64,000 nt of DNA from Pisolithus tinctorius (Eukaryota; Basidiomycota; Agaricomycetes; Boletales; Pisolithaceae), in assembly GCA_024663395.1 (NCBI GenBank), contig JANFAH010000031.1, positions 620,001-684,000 on the forward strand, given 5' to 3'. The notes beneath the pieces were generated by a model that made no database searches, was not told the origin of the DNA, and saw only the letters and a list, made by a program, of their open reading frames with translations. This document shows positions 1 to 12,472 of this stretch, piece by piece (position 1 is the stretch's first letter; every line of letters starts with the position of its first letter). The position numbers were made by a program, and so were the translations under genes.

Positions 1-984
1 TGAATCTGAATCACCTGAGATTGACGCCTGAGAAGTACCAGCAATGAAATTGTGTATTGATCTTCTTGCCTGATGGCTATAGAGCACTTACGAGGTGATG
101 ATAGCGGCACAGGAGGAACGTATGGATGTTCTAGCTGCGAAAAGCATTTAGTTACGACAAGGTATGGAAAAGCCGCACGGAAGATGTACTGGATGTTCCA
201 GCGAAGGACCTGGCTGTAGTATGCTGGTAGTATGTATGAGAAATTGACTGGTGGCGGTGCCGTGGGAACCTCTCGAATGCGCAGTGACGGCGGCAACTGG
301 CTTCATAACGGTGTGTTCTCCCTGTCTTGTATCTTGCCTCCGCTTTTTGAGTCCAAATCCAACAGATACCACAGTCCGTCTGCCAAACAATTCTATTTGC
401 ATGAACTACTCGTATCCCCAGTTGTTTGTTGTATTTGCACGCGGTCCGAAGTACGCATGTCCATGATCGGCTCCATATCTGCCATGCAGCTCTTTCCTAA
501 TTGCGACTAAATCGTTTCTTGCAGCTTTGGGAATGGCCGAAGCGTCTGTCGTGTTTCATGATCAACACCCCAATTTTCCATCAATACTAGGCGCAAGATT
601 GGAATCAAGATGCCTATCGATTGTCTCTCGTGTTTGCTACACTGGTAACAACGCTAGCATTAGCAGGTCTTGCTACTTCAATTCTGTAACTACGTATCAA
701 CCAAAGGTGGCTCCAGGTTAGCCGACTGACAGTGAGATGGAATATGAAGGTGCCAGTACAAGTGCAAAAAACGCCCTTCAACTACGAGGGAAGAAGGTAT
801 ATGCCTATTTGCCATTGATCTTTGATCTTAGAGAGTTCAGACTAGTCTTTTTGATGGAAGGAGTACTAAATCCATTTAGAACCTGCCTTCATGGGCTGTG
901 CACACCAGCCAGGGCAACAAGCAACCCAGCAAGTAGAGTATATTAGTGGTGCGTGTTTGCCTCCAGATTCACATCCTCTCACCA
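1..984. other. Duplicated 5' flank of the 7TM gene array, no gene recognised
   Basis: No convincing coding exon is seen. Parts of this stretch recur upstream of the other array members. The segment around 512-720 (starting near a TTTCTTGCAGCTTTGGGAATGG motif) is matched at about 6600-6775. The segment at 830-915 (TTCAGACTAGTCTT, then TTCATGGGCTGTGCA) is matched at 4625-4710 and 6900-6980. It therefore belongs to the duplicated unit and probably contains the promoter and 5' leader of copy 1. The short open frames here are not conserved between units. Confidence 0.5.
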
Positions 985-2191
985 ATGTCCTCAGTGGCGG
1001 ATCCAGAAGCTATCATTAATGCGTTCGTCAAAACCATACGTCCGGCTTTCATTTCTACCGTGGTACATACTGCTTTCTCTGCCTCTTTGTTTACCCTCTT
1101 TGTTGTCCTTCTTGCACTCTCCACCAAGGAGTCTCGACGCCGTGTGGTGTTCCCACTGAATGTATTTGCTATCTGCATCGTCCTAACAATGGGCGTATTA
1201 CTTGGCTTCAGCGAAGGGAAGGTCACAGTAGGTCGGCTCTATTGGCTAACGCCAAATATCCCCCTTGCTGGACTCGCCTTCACCCTCTTCCCACCATTAC
1301 TATGCGACTCGATATTGTTAATTCGCCTCTTTGCACTGTATCCGCTTTCCAGTACACGCCCGGCCACTTTATTGAAGATCTTTGCATTCCCATTCTGCAT
1401 CAAATGTGCCCGAGTGGTAATTCTTGTGTGTTACTTGTCGATATTTAGGTCGATTATCCACTGATTCCATATGCAGACTCTTTTCTTTAACAAATATGTT
1501 GGTTCTGCGACGACTGCAGAAGGTCTTGCCCAGAGTGAAGACAGCACCTGGTTTCGTAACCCTTATATGGTCACAGAATGGACGATGCAAATAGTGGACA
1601 ACATGTGAGTTGATAAACTGGAAATGCTTCATTCAAAGTCTTAGCTGGTTCCTTTCTGAAAAGGTATTCTGTTACCCTCTTCCTTTATAACCTCCATGTC
1701 CGCACGATTTTGGTAAAACGCCGTGAGTAGGTTTTCCCGTATCTTTGCAGGTGGACTGAACAACACATATTTCCCATCATGCAGCAGGCGGAATGCCGGC
1801 CCGTATCCGCCAAATCTTTTACATTTCCGCCACCAATTTCGTCTTCCCTCTAATCTTCAACATTGTACTAATCATCTTCAACACAACTATTGTTCCTAGT
1901 GAAGAACTCTTACTCATCGGCTCGTTGCTGTGGTTGATCAACAACTACGTAACCGTCATTGGTGTACTGTGCGCAACGGTCTGGTTCTCCAGACCGGAGT
2001 GGGTTCGAACTCGCAGCAAGCCGTTATCTGATGACATGTTTCCACTCAAACCGGACTTGCGAAGGGTATATGACACTGGCAGGGAATGTGGGAGTGAAGG
2101 TGTAATGGTTGGTAAGAAGTTTGCCACACCTGACACGACAGACTTGGACGCCGGCCCTGCGGTGGAAGAGGATAAGTACTGTACAGTGTGA
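985..2191 (+). CDS. Seven-transmembrane protein, array copy 1 (intact, 4 exons)
   Basis: Exons 985-1425, 1477-1604, 1664-1722 and 1788-2191 give 343 aa in frame. Donors are GTGTGT, GTGAGT and GTGAGT; acceptors are GCAG, AAAG and CAG. For exon 4 a second AG three bases earlier would also work. The protein starts MSSVADPEAI. It has about seven hydrophobic segments: roughly residues 22-48, 58-80, 95-125, 130-150, one in exon 3, and two in exon 4 (around IFYISATNFVFPLIF and the segment after it). The tail is soluble. Conserved landmarks are ALSTKESRRR between the first two helices and FCIKCARVV at the end of exon 1. The start was chosen because MSSVxDPE or MSSVTG recurs in the paralogues. I do not recognise the family; it looks like a fungal 7TM receptor-like membrane protein but lacks obvious STE3 or rhodopsin signatures. 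Function unknown. Confidence 0.75.
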
Positions 2192-2869
2192 CCCCCAACC
2201 CTTCTGAAGTCAAAACCACATTAGGTTCTTTGTAACATACAGTGTACAAGAGATTGCTTGTGACTGGCGCACACAGGCAGCTGAGCTGGTCATCCTATCC
2301 CCAATTCGAGTAGATGCCCAAGTCGCTTTTTTCGTTTTATGCGGACACACCGAATTCCCGACATACTTATCGATCAAATGCGGTAGATGGACACCTGAAG
2401 GTGTGTTCGAAGGCCGTTTTATGGTCTGCCTAGGTCTCTCGGACCTAGAGACGTCAATCGCCTGCATCTTATTCAGCTGAATACATCGTTATTAATACTA
2501 CCACCCAGCCTCACCAAGCTCGTTCCGGCTGGAATGTTGAATGTTGCCAGTTCACGACAATTGCTATTTGGTTGGGGAGTCCAAAGGCCCACGGGGGATG
2601 CCTAGTTTCAGTGTCGTGCTGTAAGACTAACTCATCCCCTGGGTTTAGCTAGCTTGACATCGACGAAAAAGGAGCGTACTTGCACAACATGAGTCGCGGG
2701 GAGAATTTGCATACCTGACTGTGCTCTTCATTTCTGGAAGAAGAGCTGTCCCATCTTGCCAAGGTCATCCGTGTGTCTCCTTATCATTGACTGGAAACCA
2801 ACGTATCTGACACTGGACAGGGCAGCATGGGCACTTTCGAGAGACCCAGAGAGAAGGGCCAAAGCCTCG

Positions 2870-3645
2870 AGTGTATTTGAGGTTTCAGAGACAGATCTGA
2901 TATGTCACCTGTTGCATATCGGGAAATGTGTTTCTTTCAGTCCGCCTCCAAGGACACAGGAGAACATATTCACGGCATTTTGTCAAACTTGTGCGGACAT
3001 GGAGGATGTGAAGAAAAAGGCAGACGGAGTATCTCCCATAGAAAAGTCGAGTAAGCCTTCAGCGGATCATGGAGGATGGTAACTTCTAAGTTGCCCGTGG
3101 CTTGTATCGTCCATTCAGCGATCAGATATAACGTCAGGATAGTGAACCCACTGGCGGACTGTGACCTCACCGCATCTAAGATCAGTGTGCAACGGACATA
3201 AATGTCAACAAGGTAACACGTGAAAACTACCATACGGGAGGTGTGCCGCCGAGAGCATAGAGCAGCGAATCAGCAACATCGGGTCATGCAGTACTAGGGG
3301 GAGGGAAGAAAGGCGCATGCTGCGAGATAAAAATGGCTATCATCAGTGAATAAACGGGTCGACAATAGCCATCCCGACGGTTAAGTCATTCAACACCCCC
3401 GCCACAAGGAGGAGACAAATAGCAAACACATTCAGTTGGAATACCACGCTACGTCGAGACTCTTTGGTAGAAAGTGCAAAAAGGAATATAGAGGGTAAAC
3501 AGACGGGAGGAGAAAGCGGCATGCACATCAGAAAGGTTGAAAGATGGATGCGCGAAACCGGCGAACCCACCAACGATACGCAGCACCTGGACCCGCCACC
3601 GAGGATATCTGTGAGGTCCGATCTGCACCCGAACGTATAGATGCG
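2870..3645 (-). pseudogene. Inverted, decayed remnant of the 7TM gene
   Basis: On the minus strand, 3343-3573 encodes a piece clearly homologous to exon 1 of the neighbouring array (FALSTKESRRSVVFQLNVFA). The segment up to about 3640 contains a degraded ISSVAGP start region. Between 3240 and 2970 are remnants of exons 2-3 (AEWTIQA, then YSVCLFL and LHVRT). The part of exon 1 that encodes the third and fourth helices is deleted. Exon 4 begins near 2875 and then becomes unrecognisable. It lies head-to-head or tail-to-tail with copies that are all on the plus strand, so one duplication event was inverted. Confidence 0.65.
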
Positions 3646-4772
3646 CCAGTAATAAGTATGGTCTACTTACCTTATGAACTGGATGATCGATTGATCCCCT
3701 ACGTGGTTTGCACGGCCCATCATGGTCGACTCTAAAGCGTTAGTGCTTACTCCTTCCATTGCGAACACCTTGAAACCACAGAATTACGTATCGACCTTCT
3801 TTGCCTGATGGTCAACGGGCAATTCCCAGATGTGTTCCACCTCACAATCAGCCGGCCACCACGGGAGCTGCAGTTCGTTAATAAAATCTGCTGAGCTAGA
3901 ATCCATGTTAATGAAATCACTGCAATGAAAGCATGTTGCAATATTGGGGACCTTCTAACTCCAACTTTAGGCCTGGGAGACATGGGTCATCTGAATCTGC
4001 AAAAGAAAATGTAATCAAGAAAGAGCCATGCTGTTTGAATAGTTCTCAGCCGCTTGCAGTGTTCAAACGTTCACTCCTGCGCATACGACTTCGCTTTCCC
4101 TTGCAGTCGCTTATATAATCGTCGGATACAGAACCAGCTGGCACCAACTGGCCCGGGTTCCTTGCTGTTCATTGCTCCCCCGATTTTACTGCCGTTTTCC
4201 GAGTCTGAGTATAACGAATAATACCAAAGCCCGTCTACCAAACAATTCTTGTCGCATTCAGGCAGAAAATGGAAGGCAAGGACTGATCTGTAAGGGAACA
4301 CTACAGAGGCTCGTAAAATCTGGAATTGGCAGTTCACAATTATGGTCGTTGAGGAACAGCCCGTACTAGACACCAGTTAACATCGTTATTGACCAAGTTC
4401 CAGTGTTACTGGAGAACGACGCCCAGGTGCCCCATTGATCATAACTTGTGTTTATCAGGGTGTCGACAACGGCAGCTTAGCTGGTCTTGTTACTTGAATT
4501 TTCCAACGGCCAGTATGGAAAGTGCTCTGTAGCCATCAGGAAAGAAGATTGATAGGTAAGTACGTGATTTTGAATACGGATACTGTACCACCGCCATTGA
4601 TCTTGTATCTCAAACGATAAAGAATTCAGACTAGTCTTCTTGATGGAAGGAATATTAACTCTTTTTAGAACTTGTTTTCATGGGCTGTGCAAACCAGCCA
4701 GGCAACATTCAATCCATGGAGTCAAGTATATTAGTGGTGTGCGTGTGCATTTAAATTCTCCTCATCTCACAA
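3646..4772. other. Intergenic, upstream flank of array copy 2
   Basis: No gene recognised. From about 4130 onward the sequence resembles the upstream flank of copy 1 (232-400 and 830-915), so it is part of the duplicated unit. The last about 150 bases before 4773 are the likely promoter and leader of copy 2. Confidence 0.4.
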
Positions 4773-5974
4773 ATGTCCTCAGTGACAGATCCAGAAGCTG
4801 TCATCGACAAGTTTGTCAGCGACATGCGTCCAAATTTTGTCTCTTTCATGGCAAATACTGCTTTCTCTGCCTCCCTGTTTACCCTCTTCATCACCCTTCT
4901 TGCACTCTCCACCAAGGAGTCTCGACGCCGTCTGGTATTCCGGCTGAATGTATTTGCTATCTGTCTCGTCCTAACGATGGGCATATTGCTTGGCATCCAG
5001 TTTGGGAAGCCGATAGTCGATCCATTCAATCCACCGAAGACGAGTGTTATTACTGTCGTAGTTATCTTCGTTCTCTTCCCACCAATACTGTGCGACTCGA
5101 TATTGTTAACTCGCATCTTTGCACTCTATCCAATCTCCAGCACACCTCCGGCCACTCTACTGAAGATATTTATAATCCCCTTCTGTGTCAAATGTGCCCG
5201 GGTTGTAGTTATCGTGCGTTACCTCATTGATATTCAAGTCCACGCGTGGTGATTCTGCATACAGATTCTCTTCGTCGATGACTGTTCTAGGGGTATTGCA
5301 ATTGTGCCAGATCGTTTGTTTCGCAACCCTAACTTGATCGCTGAATGGACAATGCAAACAATGGATAACATGTCAGTTGGTACACCCTTGAGAATTCCAT
5401 CGAAAGCCTCAATTGTTTCTCTTTCACTAGGTATTCCGTTGGTCTCTTCCTTTACAACCTCCATGTCCGCACGGGTTCGATAAAACGCTGTGAGTATGTT
5501 CTCCTATACATGTCTTCGGAGGGGGATTGAACGACATGCATTTTCCGGTATACAGCAGGTGGAATGCCAGCCCGTGTCCGCTAAATCTTTTACATTTCCG
5601 CTGCCAATTTCGTCCTCTCTCTCATCTTCAACATTGTCTTAATAGTCCTCTTTGTCACAACTGCTCGACGCCTCGCCATGGACGCACTTCTATGGTACAT
5701 CAACAGCTACGTGACTGTCATGGGTGTATTGTGCGCCACGCTCTGGTTTTCGGGATCGGAGTGGGTTCAGACCCGCAGTCAACCGTTATCTGGCGATGTG
5801 TTCTCGTTCAAAACGAACTTGCGAACAGTACATGACAGGAAGTCTGAGAGTGAAATTGGAGCAGTGGACAAGTGGTCTTCCACACCTTGCACTGCAGACT
5901 TGGATGCTGGGCCTGCAACGCATTGCAAGCAACCCGCTACACTGGCGGAGGAAGAGAAGTACTGTACCATGTGA
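4773..5974 (+). pseudogene. Seven-transmembrane protein, array copy 2 (single nonsense codon)
   Basis: Exons 4773-5213 (441 nt, the same length as in copies 1 and 4), 5265-5371, 5431-5489 (59 nt, as in all copies) and 5559-5974. Exon 1 is fully open (MSSVTDPEAVIDKF) with the family landmarks ALSTKESRRR and FCVKCARVV. Exon 2 is 21 nt shorter than in copy 1, which keeps the frame. Its donor reads GTCAGT instead of GTGAGT. In exon 4 the codon at 5582-5584 is TAA where paralogues have CAA (Gln) in the RIRQIFYIS motif, a single C-to-T change. The rest of exon 4 is open to the TGA at 5972. It is therefore a recently inactivated copy or encodes a truncated product. Function unknown, as for copy 1. 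Confidence 0.7.
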
Positions 5975-7055
5975 TCCCCAACCCCGCTGAAGCCAAAACT
6001 GCCTTACAATTTTATCCTGTTATGTATTTTCACCGGTGTACTGCCATACAACACCTGTTGCAATGGTGGGTTACTATGTTTATTGGGTTCTCTATAACAT
6101 ACCGTGTATTAGAGAACGTTTATGACCAGTGCACATGGCAGAATTGAAGGTGTCGCCCCCCAATCAGCGTGGATACAAAGGCTGCTTTTTTCGTGTTGGA
6201 CCAGACGCCTCAGATTCCTGACAGATTTGTCGAACACGTGCAGCGGATGCGCACTTGACGGGTGTCCGAAGTTGCACTGTTATGCGTGCGGTCTTTCTTC
6301 CATGATCAGCAATGGGTGTATCCCGCTGCGCCAACACAGCTATGACACTCACTCTCGTCCTCTGGCCATTGGATTTAAACCATTTCGCCCAATCCTCGTC
6401 CCATTAGATTCTTGTGGGTCAGCACCTGATAATAGTCAAGTCATGCTCGAGGCATCAGTTCACTGTCGTAACCCTCACTAGAGCCGTTCGTGGTTGACTG
6501 ACTCGTATCTCTCGATCGTTTGAAGTACATGTTTTCACGTGCTGCGAGGCATGCATGCAGGCCGTGGTTAGTGGCCCTTTCTTATCTGATCGTAATTAAA
6601 TCATTTCTTGCAGCTTTGGGAATGGTCTGATTGCCCACCAATACTGGGTGCAAAGCTAAAGTCAGGATGCCCATCGTTCGAATCTCATTTTGTTACATTA
6701 ATAACGCTGGCTTCAGCAGGTCCTTGTTACTCCAATTCTGCAACCACGTATAAGCCAACAGTGGCTCTTAGCCGGCCTACTGACGGTGAGGTGGAACATG
6801 AGCGTGCGGCGGAGAAAATGCAACCGTGAGCCGGGAAGGTAAACGTAATTCTGCGGTTTCAAGGACCGATGCTACACGCATCGCCGATTTGATCTCGAAG
6901 GATTCAGACTGGTCTTCTCGATGGAAGGAGTACTTACTAGCCCTTTTTAGAACCCCCTTCATGGGTCGTGCAAACCATCCCGGCCAATATTCAAGTCCAT
7001 CGGGTAGAGTATGTTAGTAGTGCACGTACGCACTCACATTCACCTCACTTCACGG

Positions 7056-8223
7056 ATGTCCTCAGTGACAGATCCGCAAGTTGACATTGATGCATTCGTG
7101 GGCACCATACTCCTTCGTGGCAAATACTGCCTTCTCTGCCTCCCTGTTTACCCTCTTCATCATCCTTGCACTCTCTACCAAGGAGTCTCGACACTGTCTG
7201 GTATTCCGACTGAACGTACTTGCTATACATCAGGAAGCGAAAAAATGGTTTAAACGTGTTTAAACCCGTCACTGACTGGTCGTGACCGCGATTCCATCAT
7301 TTCCTATCCCTCTGATGTATGTCTGTCTTACCGATGGATGTATTGCTTGGCTTCCAGTTTGGGAAGATCATGCTCGATCCATTCAGTTGGCCGTCGCCGA
7401 CCAGTGTTACTGCTGTGTCCGTCTTCATCGTCTTTACACCGTTGCTGTGCCACTCGATATTGTTAACTCGCCTCTCTGCACTCTACCCCGTCTCCGGTAC
7501 ACGACTGGTTACTTTGTTGAAGTTGTTTGCATTCCTCTTCTGCGTCAAATGTGCGAGTGGTAGTTCTCGTGCATTACTTAGTCGATATTCAAGTCCATGC
7601 ATGGTGACTCGGTACGCAGGCTCTTATCGTCATCGGGGACACTGCGCTCAACCACAACCCTCACCTGGTTGCTGCATTCACGATGCAGATCGCAGACTCG
7701 ACCTCTGTGTCCGTATAAATTTGATGAACCGCTGTGGGCAGTATGTTTCCCCACACCTTGGCAGGCAGACTGAAACGAAGGGTATTTCTCGGCATGCAGA
7801 AGGCGCAATACCAGCCCATATCCACCGAATCTTTTACGTTTCCGCCACCAATTTCGTTTTACCCCTCATCTTCAACATAGCAATCCTTATCATGATTAAT
7901 GCTGCGAATATTCAGCTTGCCCTCGCCAACACGCTGCTATGGTTGACCGACAGCTACGTATCTGTCATTGGTGTATCATGCGCAACGCTCCGGTTTTCAG
8001 GATCGGAGTGGCTTAGGGCTCGCAATGAACCATTATCTAGTGACATGTTCTCACCCAAATCGAACTTGCACAGGATGCGTGACTGGAACCGTGGGGGTAA
8101 AAAAGGCAGTAGTTGGAAAGTGGTTTGCCACGCCTCAAATGGCAGACTTGGGACGCTGGGCCTGCAACGCATTGCAAGCAACCCACCATACTGGCGGGAG
8201 AGGATGAATACCACACGGTGTGA
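7056..8223 (+). pseudogene. Seven-transmembrane protein, array copy 3 (multiply broken)
   Basis: It starts MSSVTDPQVDIDAF at 7056. A deletion near 7105 shifts the frame before the first helix (SFVANTAFSASLFTLF continues in another frame). About 95 bases are inserted at 7226-7321 inside the second-helix coding region. Exons 2 and 3 are fused and shortened by a deletion: NPHLVAAFTMQIADS is still visible, followed by lost sequence. The exon-1 donor is decayed (GTGCAT). Exon 4 remains readable from about 7808 (HRIFYVSATNFVLPLIF) with a frameshift near the C terminus; the family stop context (EDEYHTV then TGA) is at 8221-8223. Confidence 0.75.
7226..7321. mobile_element. Short MITE-like insertion in copy 3
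   Basis: Compared with the other array members, about 95 extra bases interrupt the coding sequence here. The insert starts TACATCAG and ends CTGATGTA, an exact 8-bp inverted repeat, next to TA dinucleotides. It also contains a near-palindrome TTTAAACGTGTTTAAAC at 7249-7265. Size and termini fit a non-autonomous TIR element, but only one copy is visible in the window. Confidence 0.45.
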
Positions 8224-10093
8224 TCCCTAACCCCTCTGAAGTGAGAACCGCATTACAATTTCATCCTAGTTCTATTTTGTGTTCTTACCAGTGTACTCGC
8301 ATTACGACACTTCTTGAAATGGTGTGTTGCTTTGTATACTGGGCTCTCTGTAACACAACGTGTATAAGAGAATGCTCGTGACTGGCGTACATGAAAATCG
8401 ATGGTTGCTGAGCTCGTCACCCCCAATCAGGGCGGATGCAAACGCCGCTTGTTTCGTGTTGGGCCAGACGCCCCGAATTCCTGGCAGCAACAGGATGCTT
8501 GCTTGAAAGTCGACAGAAACGAGATATCGTACAAGAATTATCAAACACATGCAGCGAATGCGCACCTGACGGGGTGTCTGAAGTTGCACTGACCTGTATG
8601 CTGTGTTTCTATCCATGCTTAGCAATGTGTGGAGTTGTTGCGATACTCACCTGCACCTTCTAGCCAATCATAAACCGTTTGGTGCTCCACCCAATGTCTC
8701 GTAACTTAGAGCTGTCAGAGGTGGCTCGTTGAGCTGCGAGATCAGGCTGGGTGGAGATGACAAGGTAAAGCCAGACGAGATTACGCATTATCATTCACCC
8801 AACCCCAAAATGATGGGAATTGTTTTCTCTAGCATTTTAAAGGAACGTACCCACATAACGTGAGCAGGATCACCTGTGGCGTTTGATCTCGCAGACAGGG
8901 AAGACGCTCACGTCTACCTTTGCTAGATGGACATAGGGCATATACTTGTCTCTGGTAAAAGGAAGGAGTCCTATCCTTGCGCTTCACTTACTATACCCAA
9001 CTCACACCTACCTGTACATACGCCATGCTCCTCCATCGACATTCTTGTAAACACAGTCTGTACAGTGCCCACTTATGGTGAGGCGAAAACCAATTGTTAA
9101 GGTTCCCCTGGTCCGAGCAAGCTGCGGTCCACAAACGAGCGATGGAACCAGCGCTTGACGCCCACCATAACAGCCTTAAAGTATGCCTATGCCCGAGTCC
9201 TATCTGCCTGATATAAAGCTCGCCTGTGACCCCTGCGCCGTATTACCGACGCCGATATCTTAATACCAGTGAACACCGATGTTCGGGCTTTACATAGCTC
9301 CTCGGCGATCCTGGACAGCAATCAGTTGGTTTCTACAGCTGCTCAATGAGGTGGCAATCACAAGCTATTAATCCAGCATCAGCTCGTCCATATGCGAGGC
9401 TATCAATACCATGCGTACATGAGCCAAAACAATTTTTCCATCTCATTGTTAGCCTCCGAGTTCCACATATTCGCATTCCGCTTGGCGACACAGTGTACCC
9501 GGCTCCGGGAGTACCACGTCTTCCCGTAATATCCGTGTGCATTTTTTCGCTGTTTACCATGATGATGGTTCTAGGATTGAATTTGGAGTTTCATGAAGCA
9601 CGTAATACAGTGCAGATATCTTGTTCGGATACTGGTGCTTCCTTTGTACGCAACATCTGGTCTTGTAATGCTTCCGCCTCATATTGATGGTATCTTACCA
9701 TCAAGTCATTTTAATTTCATTGACGCGTTGTGCCCCAAAACCTTTTTAGCATTTTCCGCACAACTGCCTTGTAGCAACTCGAACTCAAGCAAGTCTCAGT
9801 TCTGCGACCATTAACATCCCATTGGCTTTGATTTTGGCCGACTAAGACGGGAACGGACAGCCCATGGCATGGTAAAGCACTCGCCAGCCATGGCCATCGG
9901 GAAAGAAGATCAATGTGTGTGACATCCTGTGGCCTTCGATACTGCCTCTCGCCGATGATCTTAGTCATTCAGCCGGTTTTCCACCTGCTATAACTCTTCC
10001 GCAGGTAACGTAATGACATCCAGCACATCAAGGGCAAGTATATCTTGGGTGAGGTACGCAAACAGGCGCCCTCCATCCGCCTCTGTCTCACAA
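8224..10093. other. 3' flank of copy 3 and long intergenic stretch
   Basis: 8224-8620 is homologous to the 3' flanks of copies 1 (2192-2470) and 2 (5975-6300), which marks the downstream end of the duplicated unit. From about 8700 to 10090 I see no gene, repeat or RNA that I can support. Confidence 0.45.
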
Positions 10094-11321
10094 ATGTCCT
10101 CGGTGACAGGTGCGGAATCCACCATCAATGCATTCGTCGAGGCCATACATCCAAGTTTCGACTACCTCCTCTCGTGCACTGCGTTCTCCGCGTGTCTGTT
10201 TACTCTCCTTGTGGTCCTTTTTGCCTTCTCCACGCACGAGTCTCGACGTCGCGCGGTATTCCGACTGAACGTGTTCGCTATCTGTCTCACCCTGACGCTG
10301 GGCATATTGACTGGCTTGTCCAATGGCAAGGCAATAACCGACCCATTTCATCAGGTGCCGAAAGGCGTCTACATTGCTACAGCTGCTTTCTCCCTCATCC
10401 CGCCGCTACTGTATGACTCGATACTGTTATCTCGACTCTTCGCACTTTATCCCGTCTCCACCACGCCTCGGGCCACCCTACTGAAAATATTCGCATTCCC
10501 ATTCTGCATCAAATGTGCTCGAGTGGTTGTTATCGTACGTTTTCTGCCAATATTTAGGTTCATTGCCTGTGATGCTTTATGCAGGCCCTTGGGCTCTCTG
10601 ATTTTGTTAGGTCCGGGATGAACACCAGCGAGCTCGTCCAGAATGAGCTTGCCACGTGGTTCCAAAATCCTAAACCAATTGCTGAATGGTCAATGCAAGT
10701 GGCAGATAACCTGTGAGTTGATATACTTCGAAGAGGTCTATTGAAGGACTTAATTCTTTCGTTCGGAAAGCTACTCCGTCAGCCTCTTCCTTTACAACCT
10801 GCATGTCCGTACATCACCAGTAAATAGAGGCAAGCACCCATCTTGCATCTTCATTGGCGGGCGAACTAAGCGACTCACGCGTTTCCCGACATATAGATAC
10901 AACCCGCCTAGCGGACCGTATCCGCCATATATTCTACATCTCCGTGGCCAATTTCGTCTTTCCTCTCATCTTCAACATCGCGCAGATCGTCTCTGTAGCG
11001 ACTGATCATTCCCCCACTACCGGCGCCGTGCTAGTGTTGATCAACAACTACGTTACCGTCATGGGTGTATTATGCGCTACACTGTGGTTCTCAGGAACGG
11101 AGCGGGTTCGAGCCCACAACCAAACATCAAGCAATGACATGTTCTTACTCAATGCAAGGCTGGGCAGGTTACATGGTGGTAGTGGGAAGAGTGGGGACGA
11201 AATTCTAGTAATCGGAGGGAGGTCTGTTATTCCTGACGTGACAGGCTCAAATGCTAGGCCAACGAAGGATTCCAATCAGCATACTACCCTAGTGCAGGAG
11301 GAGAATTATAATTTAGCGTGA
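10094..11321 (+). CDS. Seven-transmembrane protein, array copy 4 (intact, GC-AG intron)
   Basis: Exons 10094-10534 (441 nt), 10585-10712 (128 nt), 10771-10829 (59 nt) and 10897-11321 give 350 aa in frame. It starts MSSVTGAESTINAF. Landmarks are FSTHESRRRAVF, FCIKCARVV, YSVSLFLYNLHVRT and IRHIFYISVANFVFPLIF. Donors are GTACGT, GTGAGT and, for intron 3, GCAAGC, a non-canonical GC donor placed exactly where the paralogues have GTGAGT. About seven hydrophobic helices are followed by a polar tail of about 80 aa. It is more similar to copy 5 than to copies 1-3. Function not recognised. Confidence 0.75.
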
Positions 11322-12472
11322 ATCTATCACGCTCGCACAGCCCATCAGCGAATCCTACTCCGTTACAACTCGATCATACTACGTTTTCCTGTCCAGTAAT
11401 AGGCCACTCGCTGACGACAATTCCGGAAACGACGGGTTGCGACGATCTGACAGACTCTGTGTCTATGTGGTTATTTGTGACAGTGCGCGTGGGTTGCACT
11501 GATACATAGTCCCGAAGGTCGTCATCTCGAGTTTGTTTCTGGATCTGCAGAGGCGCGCATCCGACAGTATCAGAATACCTGTATCTTTTCCTGAGCACGT
11601 TGGAATCCACGCACCGATCGGATCCCTCAAACATTTTGACGCTCCACCAACCAATCTCGGGACTTATGCAGAGGGCCAGTGCTAGGTTAGTAGATATCGT
11701 TGCTTGTCAACTTCTGAGGCATGTCCGAGTTGCAAAAGCCTGTACCTCGCCAACTCGTTGATTAGAAGATCATCCCTGTCGAATGGGTCACAATATTGCG
11801 ATGTCACCTCGGTCTATTCCAAGCTAATTTTGGAATGAGCACGTTTCGTCCATGTCGATCATTTGTTCCTGAAAGCTCTCAAGTAACGGAACTATCTGTT
11901 ATGCCCGAAACTAGATCATCCTGCCTGATAGATCAGGACGTTTTGACGTGACGCCGCAAGCAGCGCTCTCAGATAGGGAGCAGATGCGTGCAATGCTGCG
12001 CCTTGAAAGCAAGTATCGTTCGCGGACATAGCCAAATAAAACCAAACTCATACTCGAACTGATACAACTCGGAGTTCATGCACACGGGCAACGCATCACG
12101 CTCTAATAGTGTGTTTCATGCACCCAGCATCTCGAGCTGATGAAACCCCTCCCCCTCTCATGAACGATGTCCCTCTCACCTCCCGATTGGGCCCCTATTT
12201 TTTTTCCAATGCGAACAAGTCTAAGTTCTATTGCTTCAACCTCGCGAGCACAAAGTATTAAGTCTAAATGGCTTGCGTTCTTGTCAATTGATTCTGATGT
12301 AACACACGCAAGCGGCGAGTAGCGAGAAATTCATATTTGTATCGTCATCGATACCACAACTGATCTCAGCGGTTTCGGCTCAGTCTTTTTTTATGGAAGG
12401 GGTATTGATGGTGTTTCCTATGGCAAGTATATCATACGTCCATGTATGCAGTCAGGCGCCTCCGTATCACAA
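11322..12472. other. Intergenic between array copies 4 and 5
   Basis: No gene, RNA or repeat recognised. The last about 100 bases (from about 12372) contain a TCAGTCTTTTTTTATGGAAGG motif resembling the TCAGACTAGTCTTTTTGATGG motif upstream of copy 1, so the proximal promoter appears conserved. Confidence 0.4.

Noticed and set aside
148..402. Short ORFs in the first 950 bases as separate genes
   Set aside because: Not conserved in the duplicated copies of the same flank.
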